Shown piece by piece: positions 1 to 6,148 of a stretch of 6,295 nt of DNA (its first letter is position 1; every line of letters starts with the position of its first letter). The notes under the pieces were generated by a model. It had not been told where the DNA came from, did no database searches, and saw only the letters and a list, made by a program, of their open reading frames with translations. The stretch covers positions 1 through 6,295 of the forward strand of contig SYEA01000039.1 of assembly GCA_005800965.1 (NCBI GenBank). Direction: 5' to 3'. Source of the DNA: Actinomycetota bacterium (GTDB lineage: Bacteria; Actinomycetota; Acidimicrobiia; Acidimicrobiales; Ilumatobacteraceae). The position numbers and the translations under genes are program-made.

Positions 1-333
1 GATGTCGTTGCCCTGGCGATTGCCTTGGGTTGGATTGTGGTTTTCCCAGAACACTCGCAACATGGCGTCGAGCGAGGTCGCAGCAGTGTCAAACACCACC
101 ATCACCACTTCGGTATGCCCGGTGCGCCCACTGCACACCTGCTCATACGACGGGTGCGGCGTTGCGCCACCGGCGTAACCCACTGATGTGGAATACACAC
201 CAGGTGCCTGCCAAAACTTGCGCTCCGCACCCCAAAAACATCCCATGCCAACCACGAGCGTTTCGCACGTCGCTGGCCACGGCCCGACGAGCGGAGCTCC
301 GTTAATGAAGTGGGCGGCTGGTACAGGCATCAT
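1..333 (-). CDS. msrA: Peptide-methionine (S)-S-oxide reductase MsrA, C-terminal part cut by window edge
   Basis: MsrA reduces methionine-S-sulfoxide in proteins back to methionine, using a catalytic cysteine that is regenerated through thioredoxin. The visible 111 residues carry the family signature GCFWGAE, with the catalytic Cys at residue 32. They also show VGYAGG (51-56), YEQVCSGRTGHTEVV (63-77), FWENHNPTQGNRQGND (95-110) and the run of small hydrophobic strands expected of the fold. The first ~28 residues are a short extension found in the longer MsrA forms. The frame is open to base 1, so roughly the last third, including any resolving cysteine, lies outside. Two consecutive ATG codons (333-331 and 330-328) can start it. 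The first overlaps the stop of the upstream methyltransferase as ATGA and no strong Shine-Dalgarno is seen, so translational coupling is likely. It is the last visible gene of the infC operon. Identification is firm. Confidence 0.95.
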   Translation of the reverse strand, partial: MMPVPAAHFINGAPLVGPWPATCETLVVGMGCFWGAERKFWQAPGVYSTSVGYAGGATPHPSYEQVCSGRTGHTEVVMVVFDTAATSLDAMLRVFWENHNPTQGNRQGNDI

Positions 334-1109
334 GAGCGGCGTCTTGCGAGTTCGTAACTCAAGATAGTGGAGGCCATAGCCACGTTCAGGCTCTCGGCTC
401 GCCCGGCGTGCTCAATGCGAATCCATCCGTCGACCAACGCAGAGTTGTCTTGGCTCACGCCATGGGCTTCACTGCCCAACACCACACACACGGCACCTGT
501 GAGGTCGGCGTTGGCCAGCGTCAGCGAGTTCGTCTGTTCGTGTGACGACGTTGCGAGCACCCGATAGCCGAGTGCTTTTACTTCGCTCAGTTGCACGGCT
601 TCCACCACCGGCACATGAAACACGGCCCCAGCCGACGCCCGCACCACTTTTGGGTTGAATGCATCAACACAGCCCGAGCCCAGCACCACACCAGATGCCC
701 CCATGGCCTCGGCACTGCGCACGATGGTGCCCAGATTGCCCGGGTCGTTCACAGCATCCAAAAACATCACCCATGGTGCAGCAACGCCGGTGGCTGCAAC
801 TTCGAGTTTGGCCAGCGACGCCATACGCCGCGACACCAAGGCCATGTTTGGCTGCGGAGATTCCGTCGATGCCACGCGCTCGAGCACGCCTTCGCCAAAC
901 ACAAACACGGGCGCATCGACACCATCGACGGGTGCTGCGTTGCTCGTAACGAACTGCGCCAACACATCCCAGCCGCTACGAATGGCCTCAGCGATGAGCA
1001 CGGCACCTTCAACGACGAAGAGACCTTCGTCAAGTCGGGCCGAGCGACGCGAGAGCAAGCGTCGCAGTTGTTGAACTCGCTGGTGAGAAAACCCCAGCGT
1101 TTCGTTCAG
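330..1109 (-). CDS. SpoU/TrmH-family RNA 2'-O-methyltransferase (probable 23S rRNA methyltransferase)
   Basis: This is a predicted SAM-dependent ribose 2'-O-methyltransferase of the SPOUT class, acting on rRNA or possibly tRNA. Numbered from the TTG at 1058 (add 17 for the CTG start), all three SpoU motifs are present. Motif 1 is DAVNDPGNLGTIVRSAEAMG (101-120), with the catalytic-type Asn and Arg. Motif 2 is VLGSEAHGV (193-201). Motif 3 is AESLNVAMASTILSYE (221-236), part of the trefoil knot that binds SAM. The N-terminal ~90 residues form the substrate-binding domain (GLFVVEG at 12-18). The start is unusual. The first standard start is TTG at 1058, with a poor ribosome site. The frame stays open upstream and encodes HQRVQQLRRLLSRRSARL, typical of the family N-terminus. 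A CTG at 1109-1107 overlaps the rplT stop (CTGA) and sits 7 nt after AAGGCGG (1123-1117), so it is preferred here. The conservative model is 330-1058. The exact methylated nucleotide cannot be told. It lies between rplT and msrA in one operon. Confidence 0.92.
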   Translation of the reverse strand: MNETLGFSHQRVQQLRRLLSRRSARLDEGLFVVEGAVLIAEAIRSGWDVLAQFVTSNAAPVDGVDAPVFVFGEGVLERVASTESPQPNMALVSRRMASLAKLEVAATGVAAPWVMFLDAVNDPGNLGTIVRSAEAMGASGVVLGSGCVDAFNPKVVRASAGAVFHVPVVEAVQLSEVKALGYRVLATSSHEQTNSLTLANADLTGAVCVVLGSEAHGVSQDNSALVDGWIRIEHAGRAESLNVAMASTILSYELARRRS

Positions 1110-1462
1110 GCGAGTGCCGCCTTGGCAGTATCGACCAGCTTCTTGAAAGTTGCATCGTCGGTGATGGCCAGATCGGCGAGCACTTTGCGATCAACTTCGA
1201 CACCTGCTTTGTGCAGGCCGTCAATGAAACGGCTGTACGACATGTCGTGCACGCGGCAACCCGCGTTGATGCGCTGGATCCACAAACTGCGGAATTCGCC
1301 TTTCTTGGCGCGACGGTCACGAAAGGCATATTGCCCGGCGTGCAGAACGGCTTCGTTGGCACTACGGAAGGTTCGGCTGCGATCACCGAAATACCCCTTC
1401 GCTTTCTTCATGATTGCCTTGTGTTTCTTTTTGGCGTGAACGCCGCGCTTTACGCGTGCCAT
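1106..1462 (-). CDS. rplT: 50S ribosomal protein L20
   Basis: L20 is an early-assembly protein that binds 23S rRNA in the large subunit. The 118-residue product has the normal family length. It shows the highly basic N-terminal extension MARVKRGVHAKKKHKAIMKK, then AKGYFGDRSRTFRSANEAV, the RDRRAKKGEFRSLWIQRINA block (about 48-67) and the globular C-terminal part with YSRFIDGLHKAGVEVDRKVLADLA. The ATG is preceded by AAGGAG with 8 nt spacing. It follows rpmI by 66 nt that contain no other gene, and its stop overlaps the upstream-extended frame of the methyltransferase. In several bacteria L20 represses its own operon by binding the infC-side leader or mRNA, so the untranslated RNA before infC is the place to look for such control here. 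Identification is certain. Confidence 0.98.
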   Translation of the reverse strand: MARVKRGVHAKKKHKAIMKKAKGYFGDRSRTFRSANEAVLHAGQYAFRDRRAKKGEFRSLWIQRINAGCRVHDMSYSRFIDGLHKAGVEVDRKVLADLAITDDATFKKLVDTAKAALA

Positions 1463-1528
1463 GGTGTGTGCTCCTTATCTGTGACTGGGTGGTGTGGATG
1501 AATCGGGTGGATAGAGGTCGGTTGGGTT

Positions 1529-1726
1529 CTAGCGCTCGCAGAGCAAACGCTTGATTTTGCGGGCATCGCCTTTGTGCACGTCGACCGTGCCGTCGAGACG
1601 ACGGGTGCGCGATGAGGGCTTGGCCTCGAACAAGTGCTGGCGCATGGCCTGTTGACGGCGCAGCTTGCCGCTTCCCGTTATCTTGAAACGCTTTTTGGTT
1701 GTCTTGGATGTCTTCATCTTCGGCAT
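1529..1726 (-). CDS. rpmI: 50S ribosomal protein L35
   Basis: L35 is a small basic protein of the large ribosomal subunit. The 65 residues begin MPKMKTSKTTKKRFKITGSG, the family signature, and continue with KLRRQQAMRQHLFEAKPSSR and a C-terminal RKIKRLLCER. The length is normal for L35. The ATG has AGGAG 6 nt upstream, and the gene starts 23 nt after the infC stop, so it is transcribed with infC and rplT in the standard infC-rpmI-rplT order. Identification is certain. Confidence 0.98.
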   Translation of the reverse strand: MPKMKTSKTTKKRFKITGSGKLRRQQAMRQHLFEAKPSSRTRRLDGTVDVHKGDARKIKRLLCER

Positions 1727-1749
1727 TGCTGTCTCCTGTCGTGGTGGTG

Positions 1750-2328
1750 TTATGCGGTTTTCGAAACGTCGTTGGTGGCGGCTGGCTTCCTGGTACTGGC
1801 AGCGGCTGCTTTTTTGTCCGGCGAGAGCACCATGGTCATGCTGCGTCCGTCGAGCCGGGGTGAGGTATCCACCTTGGCGATAGGGCCAAGTTGTTCCAGC
1901 ACCTCGTCGAGAACTTTCTTACCCAGTTCTGGGTGAGCCATTTCTCTTCCTCGGAATTGCAACGACACCTTTACCTTGTGCCCCTCTTCGAGGAACTCAA
2001 GCATGTGCCGAACCTTCGTGTCGAAGTCACCCTTGCCGATTTTTGGTCGGAACTTCACTTCTTTGGTCGTGATTTGGATGGTCTTCTTGCGAGATTCTTT
2101 CAGACGTTGGGCTTCTTCGTAACGGAATTTGCCGTAGTCCATGATTCGGCACACCGGCGGATCGGCCTGTGCGGCAACTTCGACTAAGTCGAGTTCTGCC
2201 GCACGCGCTCTGGCGAGCGCATCTTCGATTGGCACGATCCCCACCTGTGAACCATCGGCATCAACGAGACGCACTTTCGCTACGCGAATGCGTTCGTTGT
2301 ACCTGGGTTCATTTGATGGCGGTGCTAT
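1750..2328 (-). CDS. infC: Translation initiation factor IF-3, apparently with a non-standard ATA start
   Basis: IF-3 binds the 30S subunit, prevents early 50S joining and checks the start codon and initiator tRNA. Both domains are visible. The N-domain runs RYNERIRVAKVRLVDADG, then DLVEVAAQADPPVCRIMDYG and KFRYEEAQRLKESRKK. The C-domain has KEVKFRPKIGKGDFDTKVRH, FLEEGHKVKVSLQFRGREMA and DGRSMTMVLSPDKK, followed by an Ala/Lys-rich tail. The first ordinary start in frame is GTG at 2274 (174 aa), but this would remove the conserved EPRYNERIRVAK segment, which is encoded in frame just upstream. A stop at 2337-2335 closes the frame, and between them the only plausible near-cognate start before the conserved segment is ATA at 2328-2326, giving 192 aa. 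E. coli infC uses AUU so that IF-3 can restrict its own synthesis, and the same logic may apply here. Function is certain; the exact start is inference. The conservative model is 1750-2274. Confidence 0.95.
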   Translation of the reverse strand: MAPPSNEPRYNERIRVAKVRLVDADGSQVGIVPIEDALARARAAELDLVEVAAQADPPVCRIMDYGKFRYEEAQRLKESRKKTIQITTKEVKFRPKIGKGDFDTKVRHMLEFLEEGHKVKVSLQFRGREMAHPELGKKVLDEVLEQLGPIAKVDTSPRLDGRSMTMVLSPDKKAAAASTRKPAATNDVSKTA

Positions 2329-2348
2329 GACTGGTCACTGCTGTTCAA
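2325..2348 (-). CDS. Possible 7-codon leader ORF before infC
   Basis: A perfect AGGAGG (2363-2358) lies 9 nt before a TTG that opens TTG AAC AGC AGT GAC CAG TCA TAG. The TAG overlaps the proposed ATA start of infC as ATAG. No strong ribosome site is found directly before the ATA. This arrangement suggests that ribosomes load on the leader ORF and restart at infC, a form of translational coupling, or that the AGGAGG serves infC in some structured state. The peptide itself (M-N-S-S-D-Q-S) has no recognisable attenuation motif. The reading is inferred from one sequence. Confidence 0.3.
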   Translation of the reverse strand: MNSSDQS

Positions 2349-2357
2349 GCGGCTGTG

Positions 2358-2363
2358 CCTCCT
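2358..2363 (-). promoter_or_regulatory. Strong Shine-Dalgarno (AGGAGG) in the infC leader
   Basis: AGGAGG on the minus strand is the best ribosome binding site near infC. It is 29 nt from the proposed ATA start and 83 nt from the first GTG in frame, too far to serve either directly. It is 9 nt from the TTG of the short leader ORF. It is therefore central to deciding how infC translation begins. Confidence 0.55.
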
Positions 2364-2596
2364 GTGTAGTCGGAATGGGTAGTGGGAAATAGCCAGAGGT
2401 CTGCTGCAAGCAGAGCAGGTGCGCAAGGGGACGAGAGGCGGCGACACGCACCGCTGGCACTCGACCCACACTCACTCACCAACCCTTGCTCGTAAACGAA
2501 CATCCGTTGGAATCTTGTGGCGAGGTGGAAAGGCCACTTTCGTAGCCGATCACTTAGCCGTGGCATTGGCCGCCGAAGCGGTGGCAACGCCTCCAA
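2364..2596. other. Divergent control region between infC and the DUF1844 gene
   Basis: This stretch holds no supported gene. It must carry the minus-strand promoter and mRNA leader of the infC operon. Two modest inverted repeats fall in the leader: GGTGCG/CGCACC (2418-2423 with 2447-2452) and CTGCT/AGCAG (2401-2405 with 2414-2418). Neither ends in a T-run. They could be part of a protein-binding leader, for example for L20, but no known leader consensus was recognised. No convincing -35/-10 pair was found on the minus strand. Confidence 0.4.
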
Positions 2597-2602
2597 TAGC
2601 GT
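2597..2602 (+). promoter_or_regulatory. Putative -10 element for a leaderless DUF1844 transcript
   Basis: TAGCGT fits the actinobacterial TANNNT -10 pattern. It ends 7 nt before the A of the ATG at 2610, the distance expected if transcription begins on the start codon itself. There is no Shine-Dalgarno before that ATG, in line with a leaderless mRNA, which is common in Actinobacteria. No clear -35 is present. Confidence 0.4.
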
Positions 2603-2609
2603 AGCGGCG

Positions 2610-2945
2610 ATGACTACGAACGATGCCACCGACGATTCCACCGACAATCTCGACGAATCCACTGCCCTCTCCGACGCCCAGGAAGCGCTCGAAGACGCTC
2701 GCCGGCGCATCGCCGAAGCACCTGCCCAGGTGGTGGTGGTCAATCACTTGATGGGTCTGTATGAATTGGCGGCCATTCACTTGTCGGCGGTGCCGCCGAA
2801 ACTGGATGACGCCTCGCTGGCCATCGATGCGTTGGCTGCCTTGGTAGACAAACTGGGTAATCGTCTGGGCGACGACATCGAAACGATGCGCGATGCCCTG
2901 GCCAATATTCAGATGGTCTACGTGCAGATGAAGTCGAAGGCGTAG
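2610..2945 (+). CDS. DUF1844-type small protein
   Basis: A 111-residue, mostly helical, soluble protein of unknown function. Residues 1-20 are acidic and low in complexity (many Asp/Thr/Ser). The rest reads as amphipathic helices: DAQEALEDARRRIAEAPAQV, VVVNHLMGLYELAAIHLSAV, LAIDALAALVDKLGNRLGDD and IETMRDALANIQMVYVQMKS. The pattern of VxxxxHLMxxxxxAAIHL followed by A-A-L-V-x-x-L-G and a final L-x-x-I-Q helix resembles the actinobacterial DUF1844 family, often encoded next to infC. Here it is divergent from infC, not in its operon. The ATG at 2610 is preferred because the upstream extension to a GTG at 2517 is Arg/Gly/Ser-rich and unlike the rest. Its TAG directly abuts the rmuC stop on the other strand. 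The family assignment is by recall of pattern and is moderately sure. Confidence 0.8.
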   Translation: MTTNDATDDSTDNLDESTALSDAQEALEDARRRIAEAPAQVVVVNHLMGLYELAAIHLSAVPPKLDDASLAIDALAALVDKLGNRLGDDIETMRDALANIQMVYVQMKSKA

Positions 2946-4121
2946 TTACTCGTCGTCGTCGGCCTCGGCGGCATCAGCCTCGGCCAGTGCGGCATCCAAC
3001 TCTTGCATTGCCGAGTTGTCTGCAGAGATACCACGGCTCTGCGCAAGCTCGTCGATCTCACGTAGGGGTTTGTTGACTGATGTGAATACCTTGCCCGTCG
3101 TGACTGCTTTGAGTTTCTTCTGCATCGTTTCAAAGTGGCGAGCGATGTCCTTCAAGTTCTTCACGTAGTTGCCCCACGCCTTACCGAAATTGGTGAGCAA
3201 CCGCAGCACGTCGTTGGCGTTCTGCTCCATGTGGAAACTGGCGGTTGCTTGACGTACGACACCCAGGAAGGCATACAACGTGAGTGGCGAGCACAACACG
3301 ACGCGCTTTGCTACCGACTCATCAATCAGGCTCGGCTTGTGCTGCTGAATGAACCCCAGAATGCCCTCATTGGGGATGAACAGCAAGACGTAGTCGAGAG
3401 CATTGGCCCCGGATTGCGTGACGTAGTCGCGCTTCTCCAACTCTTTGACCCGCTCTTCCACGTTCTTGATGAACGCATCCTTCATGATCTTGCGAGTGTT
3501 GTCGTCTTGCGCCTCAAAATACTTGAGATAGTTCTCCATAGGAAACTTGGAGTCGAGATACAACACGCGATCTGGCGGCAAAAAGAAGGTGTAGTCGGGC
3601 TTCCCGCCAGCCTCGAGCTTTTCCTGCATCTCATAGTTGATGCCGCGTTCGAAACCCGATTGCATCAGGATGTCTTCGAGCATTTTTTCACCCCAGTTGC
3701 CGCGGCCCTGCGAACTGGAGAGCACCTTGTTGAGTGCCTGGGTCTGTTGCGCCAAGCCGGCGACAGCTGTGTCAACATTGCCGAACTTTTCTGAGTTGGC
3801 TTCGCGCAATTTGGAAATCTCGGTTTCAAGTCGACCCATTTTTTCGTCGATTTGTTTCTTGGTGGTGTCGATGACCTCGCCCACTTGGCGTGCCGCCGTG
3901 CTGATGGCATCTTGGCGATCGTCTTTGGCCTGGTCGGCCAAGTCACGGAGTGTTTCACCATGAATCTCGCGAATCACTTCACGGATGTCGGCAGCCGACA
4001 AGGTGGGCTGGGCGCCGGCCACGGGGGCTGGCGCAGCCCCACCGGGCTTGCGTTGGAGTACCACCAGCACGGCAACGACGGCAATGACGAGGCCTACTGC
4101 GAGGCCGACGAATGTTTCCAT
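2946..4121 (-). CDS. rmuC: RmuC-family DNA recombination protein
   Basis: RmuC proteins are membrane-anchored, coiled-coil proteins with a predicted restriction-endonuclease-like domain. E. coli RmuC limits inversion at short inverted repeats, but the biochemistry is little known. The 391 residues divide into an N-terminal membrane segment (about 4-22), a low-complexity Pro/Ala linker (25-40), a long coiled coil (about 43-135) and the RmuC domain (about 136-350). That domain has RGNWGE (140-145), GGKPDYTFFLP (172-182), LDSKFP (189-194) and FIPNEG (248-253). Glu145, Asp176, Asp190 and Lys192 could form the PD-(D/E)XK-type site. The C-terminus is an acidic EADAAEADDDE tail encoded by short GCCTCGG-type repeats. 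The start ATG at 4121 has AAGGAG (4136-4131) 9 nt upstream and lies just before the membrane segment. A longer frame to 4274 would overlap the next gene and is rejected. It follows the DUF2779 gene by 89 nt. Confidence 0.95.
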   Translation of the reverse strand: METFVGLAVGLVIAVVAVLVVLQRKPGGAAPAPVAGAQPTLSAADIREVIREIHGETLRDLADQAKDDRQDAISTAARQVGEVIDTTKKQIDEKMGRLETEISKLREANSEKFGNVDTAVAGLAQQTQALNKVLSSSQGRGNWGEKMLEDILMQSGFERGINYEMQEKLEAGGKPDYTFFLPPDRVLYLDSKFPMENYLKYFEAQDDNTRKIMKDAFIKNVEERVKELEKRDYVTQSGANALDYVLLFIPNEGILGFIQQHKPSLIDESVAKRVVLCSPLTLYAFLGVVRQATASFHMEQNANDVLRLLTNFGKAWGNYVKNLKDIARHFETMQKKLKAVTTGKVFTSVNKPLREIDELAQSRGISADNSAMQELDAALAEADAAEADDDE

Positions 4122-4210
4122 AGTGGATTGCTCCTTAATTGATGAGGGGGTGAAGAGATCTACGCAAGTTTGGCACCGAGGTGTGATGTGATGGCGTATT
4201 GCTCGGAGCG

Positions 4211-6019
4211 CTAGTTCCGAGTCGTGTTCCAGTAGCGCCAGATCATCACCATGGCGGCGGTGTCCAAACCGCAATAGCGATACAGCGCCTCGGCCAACTG
4301 CGTGCGGTGGGCCTCGTCGCCACGGCGCGCGCCGTAGACCATCGATTGGTAGGCACGCATCGCCCCTACACCATCGGTGACCGATTCACCTGCGCCGTCG
4401 GCGTCGAGTGAGTCATCGAGGTCGGGTGACTGCGAGGTCAACTTGAGAGTCTGATACGGGTCGAGAGGGCGACCAGCGGTGTCAACGGTGTAGTACTGCG
4501 CAAACCACGGATCAGTCCACAGGAAATCTCCACTCGCCCAGATGCTGTCGAGCACCCGTTTGATGGAATGGCTGCCGTTCATGGCCGGATGGCTGAAGAA
4601 GCGCTGCGACCACTTGAGCATGTCGACGATGCGAGTTTCCTCTACGGGGGTCTCGTCTTCGCCTTCTGCCACTTCGCGGCCAACGAGCGAATCAAACCAG
4701 TCAGCCAGCGACGCATCCAGCGCGCCGCGCTCGCGCAACTGACGACGCACGCCGCGCAACGTCGTCTTTTCATAATGGCTCCACACCAGAACGGTGCCGG
4801 TCTCACCGATCACCTTGCGCAGTTCACGAACGAACTCGTCGTTGGGATACACGTCGCGCAGGTTCAGCCACTGGGCATGTTGCAACGTGGTGGCATCGGG
4901 CGATGCCAGCGTGTGGCAACTGAATTGAAACGCCACCTGTTCGTAGGGCTTCATACCCGCCAAATACGGCACGGGGATGCGTGACGCTTCAAAGTCGATG
5001 AAGTGAATCGGATACGTGACCGCCCTCATCTCGTCGAGTAGCGCAGCATCTTGCAGCTCTCGGCCGGTGCGCGCCGCCGCCACTTGGTTGCGGCGTGGTG
5101 GACCCCACGAGCCGCCGGCATCAACGACGCCGTCGGGCAAGTCGACTAACCGATAATTGCCAGCGTCGCGCATGGCTTCGTAGACGGCTTTTTGCTCTTT
5201 GGATCGGTAGCCCTGATGAATGTCGAGGATGTGGGGTGAATCGGCGGGTGATGGCCCCCAACACTCGGTGAAACCGTTCGGCGTGAGGCTGGCCCCGCGA
5301 AACTCGCACTTGCGACACAACGTGGCGGGGCGTTCGGGAACATACTCAGGCTGGTTGCCGTCGAGAAAATCCAGCAAGTCTCGTGCCGAGGTCTCCACTT
5401 CGCCCATGAGTTGGTCGACGGCCTGCGCAACATCGATGAATTCCAAGAAGTGATCAGCAGCCAATGCGGCCCGATCGCCCGTGAACACCGCCCGCGGTTT
5501 GTTGCGGTCAGCATCTTTATCGTCAACGATGTCGATGTTTTTGTAGATGCCTTCCAGGCTGGTGCGCTTGGTTTTGTTGACCACGCACAACTGGGGGCGA
5601 ATCTCTAGCCCTGGGTGCACCAACCGCGCCACCATGACCTGGAACGTGATGTCGAGCAGATACGGCCGCCAACTGCTATTGACGTCGCCGTTTTTGGTGA
5701 AGAACTGTGCCGGGTCGTCTGACTCGACGCTGGTGGCTTTGATTTCGGTGAGCACCGCATGCGTGGCGAACTGCTCCCATCCGTCAACGCGGGCTTGATA
5801 ACGATCGTGCTTGAGCGTGACTTCAAACTCGGCAGCCGGGTTGGCATGCAGCATCACGCCGTGGGCAATGGCTTCGACCATGAAGCCACCTTCGGCAAAA
5901 AATTCGAGCATGTCGTTGTCTTGCAAACTGCTCGGATACTTGGCTTTGTAGTACTTGAGCTTCTGCTTGCATTCAACGCCCAGCTTGAAATTGGACTTCG
6001 TGAGGTAGTGCTTGGTCAC
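4211..6019 (-). CDS. DUF2779 protein: Cas4/RecB-like nuclease module joined to a DEDD exonuclease-like module
   Basis: A 602-residue uncharacterised protein of the DUF2779 type. The N-terminal half reads like a Cas4/RecB nuclease. LTKSNFKLGVECKQKLKYY (6-24) carries the first Cys (17). VDGW (Asp79) and TEIKATS (Glu92, Lys94) give the D-x(n)-ExK core. FQVMVA (Gln127) follows, and CRKCEF (Cys235, Cys238) with ECWG (Cys253) complete a four-Cys set of the kind that holds an Fe-S cluster. The C-terminal half resembles an RNase H-fold 3'-5' exonuclease: FIDFEA (Asp342, Glu344), WSHYEK (413-418), RIVDML (Asp466), NGSHSIK (481-487) and YCGLDTAAM (Tyr582, Asp586, a Y-x3-D motif as in DEDDy enzymes). 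The likely role is DNA or RNA end processing in repair or defence; this is inference. The GTG start at 6019 has AAGGAG (6034-6029) 9 nt upstream and precedes the conserved LTKSNF. A longer frame to 6088 has no support. No transmembrane segment is seen. Confidence 0.88.
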   Translation of the reverse strand: MTKHYLTKSNFKLGVECKQKLKYYKAKYPSSLQDNDMLEFFAEGGFMVEAIAHGVMLHANPAAEFEVTLKHDRYQARVDGWEQFATHAVLTEIKATSVESDDPAQFFTKNGDVNSSWRPYLLDITFQVMVARLVHPGLEIRPQLCVVNKTKRTSLEGIYKNIDIVDDKDADRNKPRAVFTGDRAALAADHFLEFIDVAQAVDQLMGEVETSARDLLDFLDGNQPEYVPERPATLCRKCEFRGASLTPNGFTECWGPSPADSPHILDIHQGYRSKEQKAVYEAMRDAGNYRLVDLPDGVVDAGGSWGPPRRNQVAAARTGRELQDAALLDEMRAVTYPIHFIDFEASRIPVPYLAGMKPYEQVAFQFSCHTLASPDATTLQHAQWLNLRDVYPNDEFVRELRKVIGETGTVLVWSHYEKTTLRGVRRQLRERGALDASLADWFDSLVGREVAEGEDETPVEETRIVDMLKWSQRFFSHPAMNGSHSIKRVLDSIWASGDFLWTDPWFAQYYTVDTAGRPLDPYQTLKLTSQSPDLDDSLDADGAGESVTDGVGAMRAYQSMVYGARRGDEAHRTQLAEALYRYCGLDTAAMVMIWRYWNTTRN

Positions 6020-6120
6020 GTGCTCATTCTCCTTCAGGGGTGTGGGGTGAGGTTGCGATACGCACTGCCATACGCACGGTCGGCCCACGCCTGTGCGGTG
6101 ATCGGCACATCACACCTGGC
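6020..6120. other. Intergenic region upstream of the DUF2779 gene
   Basis: Apart from the Shine-Dalgarno of the DUF2779 gene (6034-6029), no gene or clear promoter was recognised here. The minus-strand promoter of the DUF2779-rmuC pair should lie in this stretch or slightly beyond. The only regularity noted is GCGTAT occurring twice within about 15 nt on the minus strand. Confidence 0.4.
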
Positions 6121-6148
6121 TGGACAATGTGCGTAACACCCCTATGGC
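6121..6148 (+). promoter_or_regulatory. Putative promoter of the riboswitch-led transcript
   Basis: TGGACA (6121-6126, five of six matches to TTGACA) and TATGGC (6143-6148, three of six to TATAAT) are 16 nt apart. Transcription would begin near 6155, so the whole riboswitch (from 6180) would be transcribed. The -10 is weak and the call rests partly on position. Confidence 0.35.

Noticed and set aside
30..305. Plus-strand 91-codon open frame at the left edge
   Set aside because: It is antisense to msrA, which is identified by its catalytic motif.
591..1439. Long plus-strand open frame (282 codons) opposite the methyltransferase and rplT
   Set aside because: It is antisense to two firmly identified genes, rich in His/Arg/Cys with no family pattern, and has no ribosome site; it is a shadow of GC-rich coding DNA.
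2401..2452. Hairpins in the infC leader as an L20-binding leader or terminator
   Set aside because: The stems are short, the loops large or competing, and no known leader consensus could be matched by eye; kept only as a note in the control region.
2517..2609. Upstream GTG start for the DUF1844 gene
   Set aside because: The added 31 residues are Arg/Gly/Ser-rich and unlike the acidic protein; the ATG at 2610 has a well placed -10.
3135..3794. Plus-strand open frame (219 codons) opposite rmuC
   Set aside because: It lies fully inside rmuC, whose domains are all conserved on the other strand. The Leu/Val-rich product reflects the complementary codons.
4202..4221. Inverted repeat CTCGGA/TCCGAG at the end of the DUF2779 gene as a terminator
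   Set aside because: The stem is only six pairs with an 8-nt loop, overlaps the stop codon and has no T-run on either strand.
4122..4274. 51-residue N-terminal extension of RmuC
   Set aside because: It would run into the DUF2779 gene and place His/Arg-rich sequence before the membrane segment. A good AAGGAG supports the ATG at 4121.
6020..6088. 23-residue N-terminal extension of the DUF2779 protein
   Set aside because: The segment contains the Shine-Dalgarno of the GTG at 6019, and conserved sequence begins only a few residues after that GTG.
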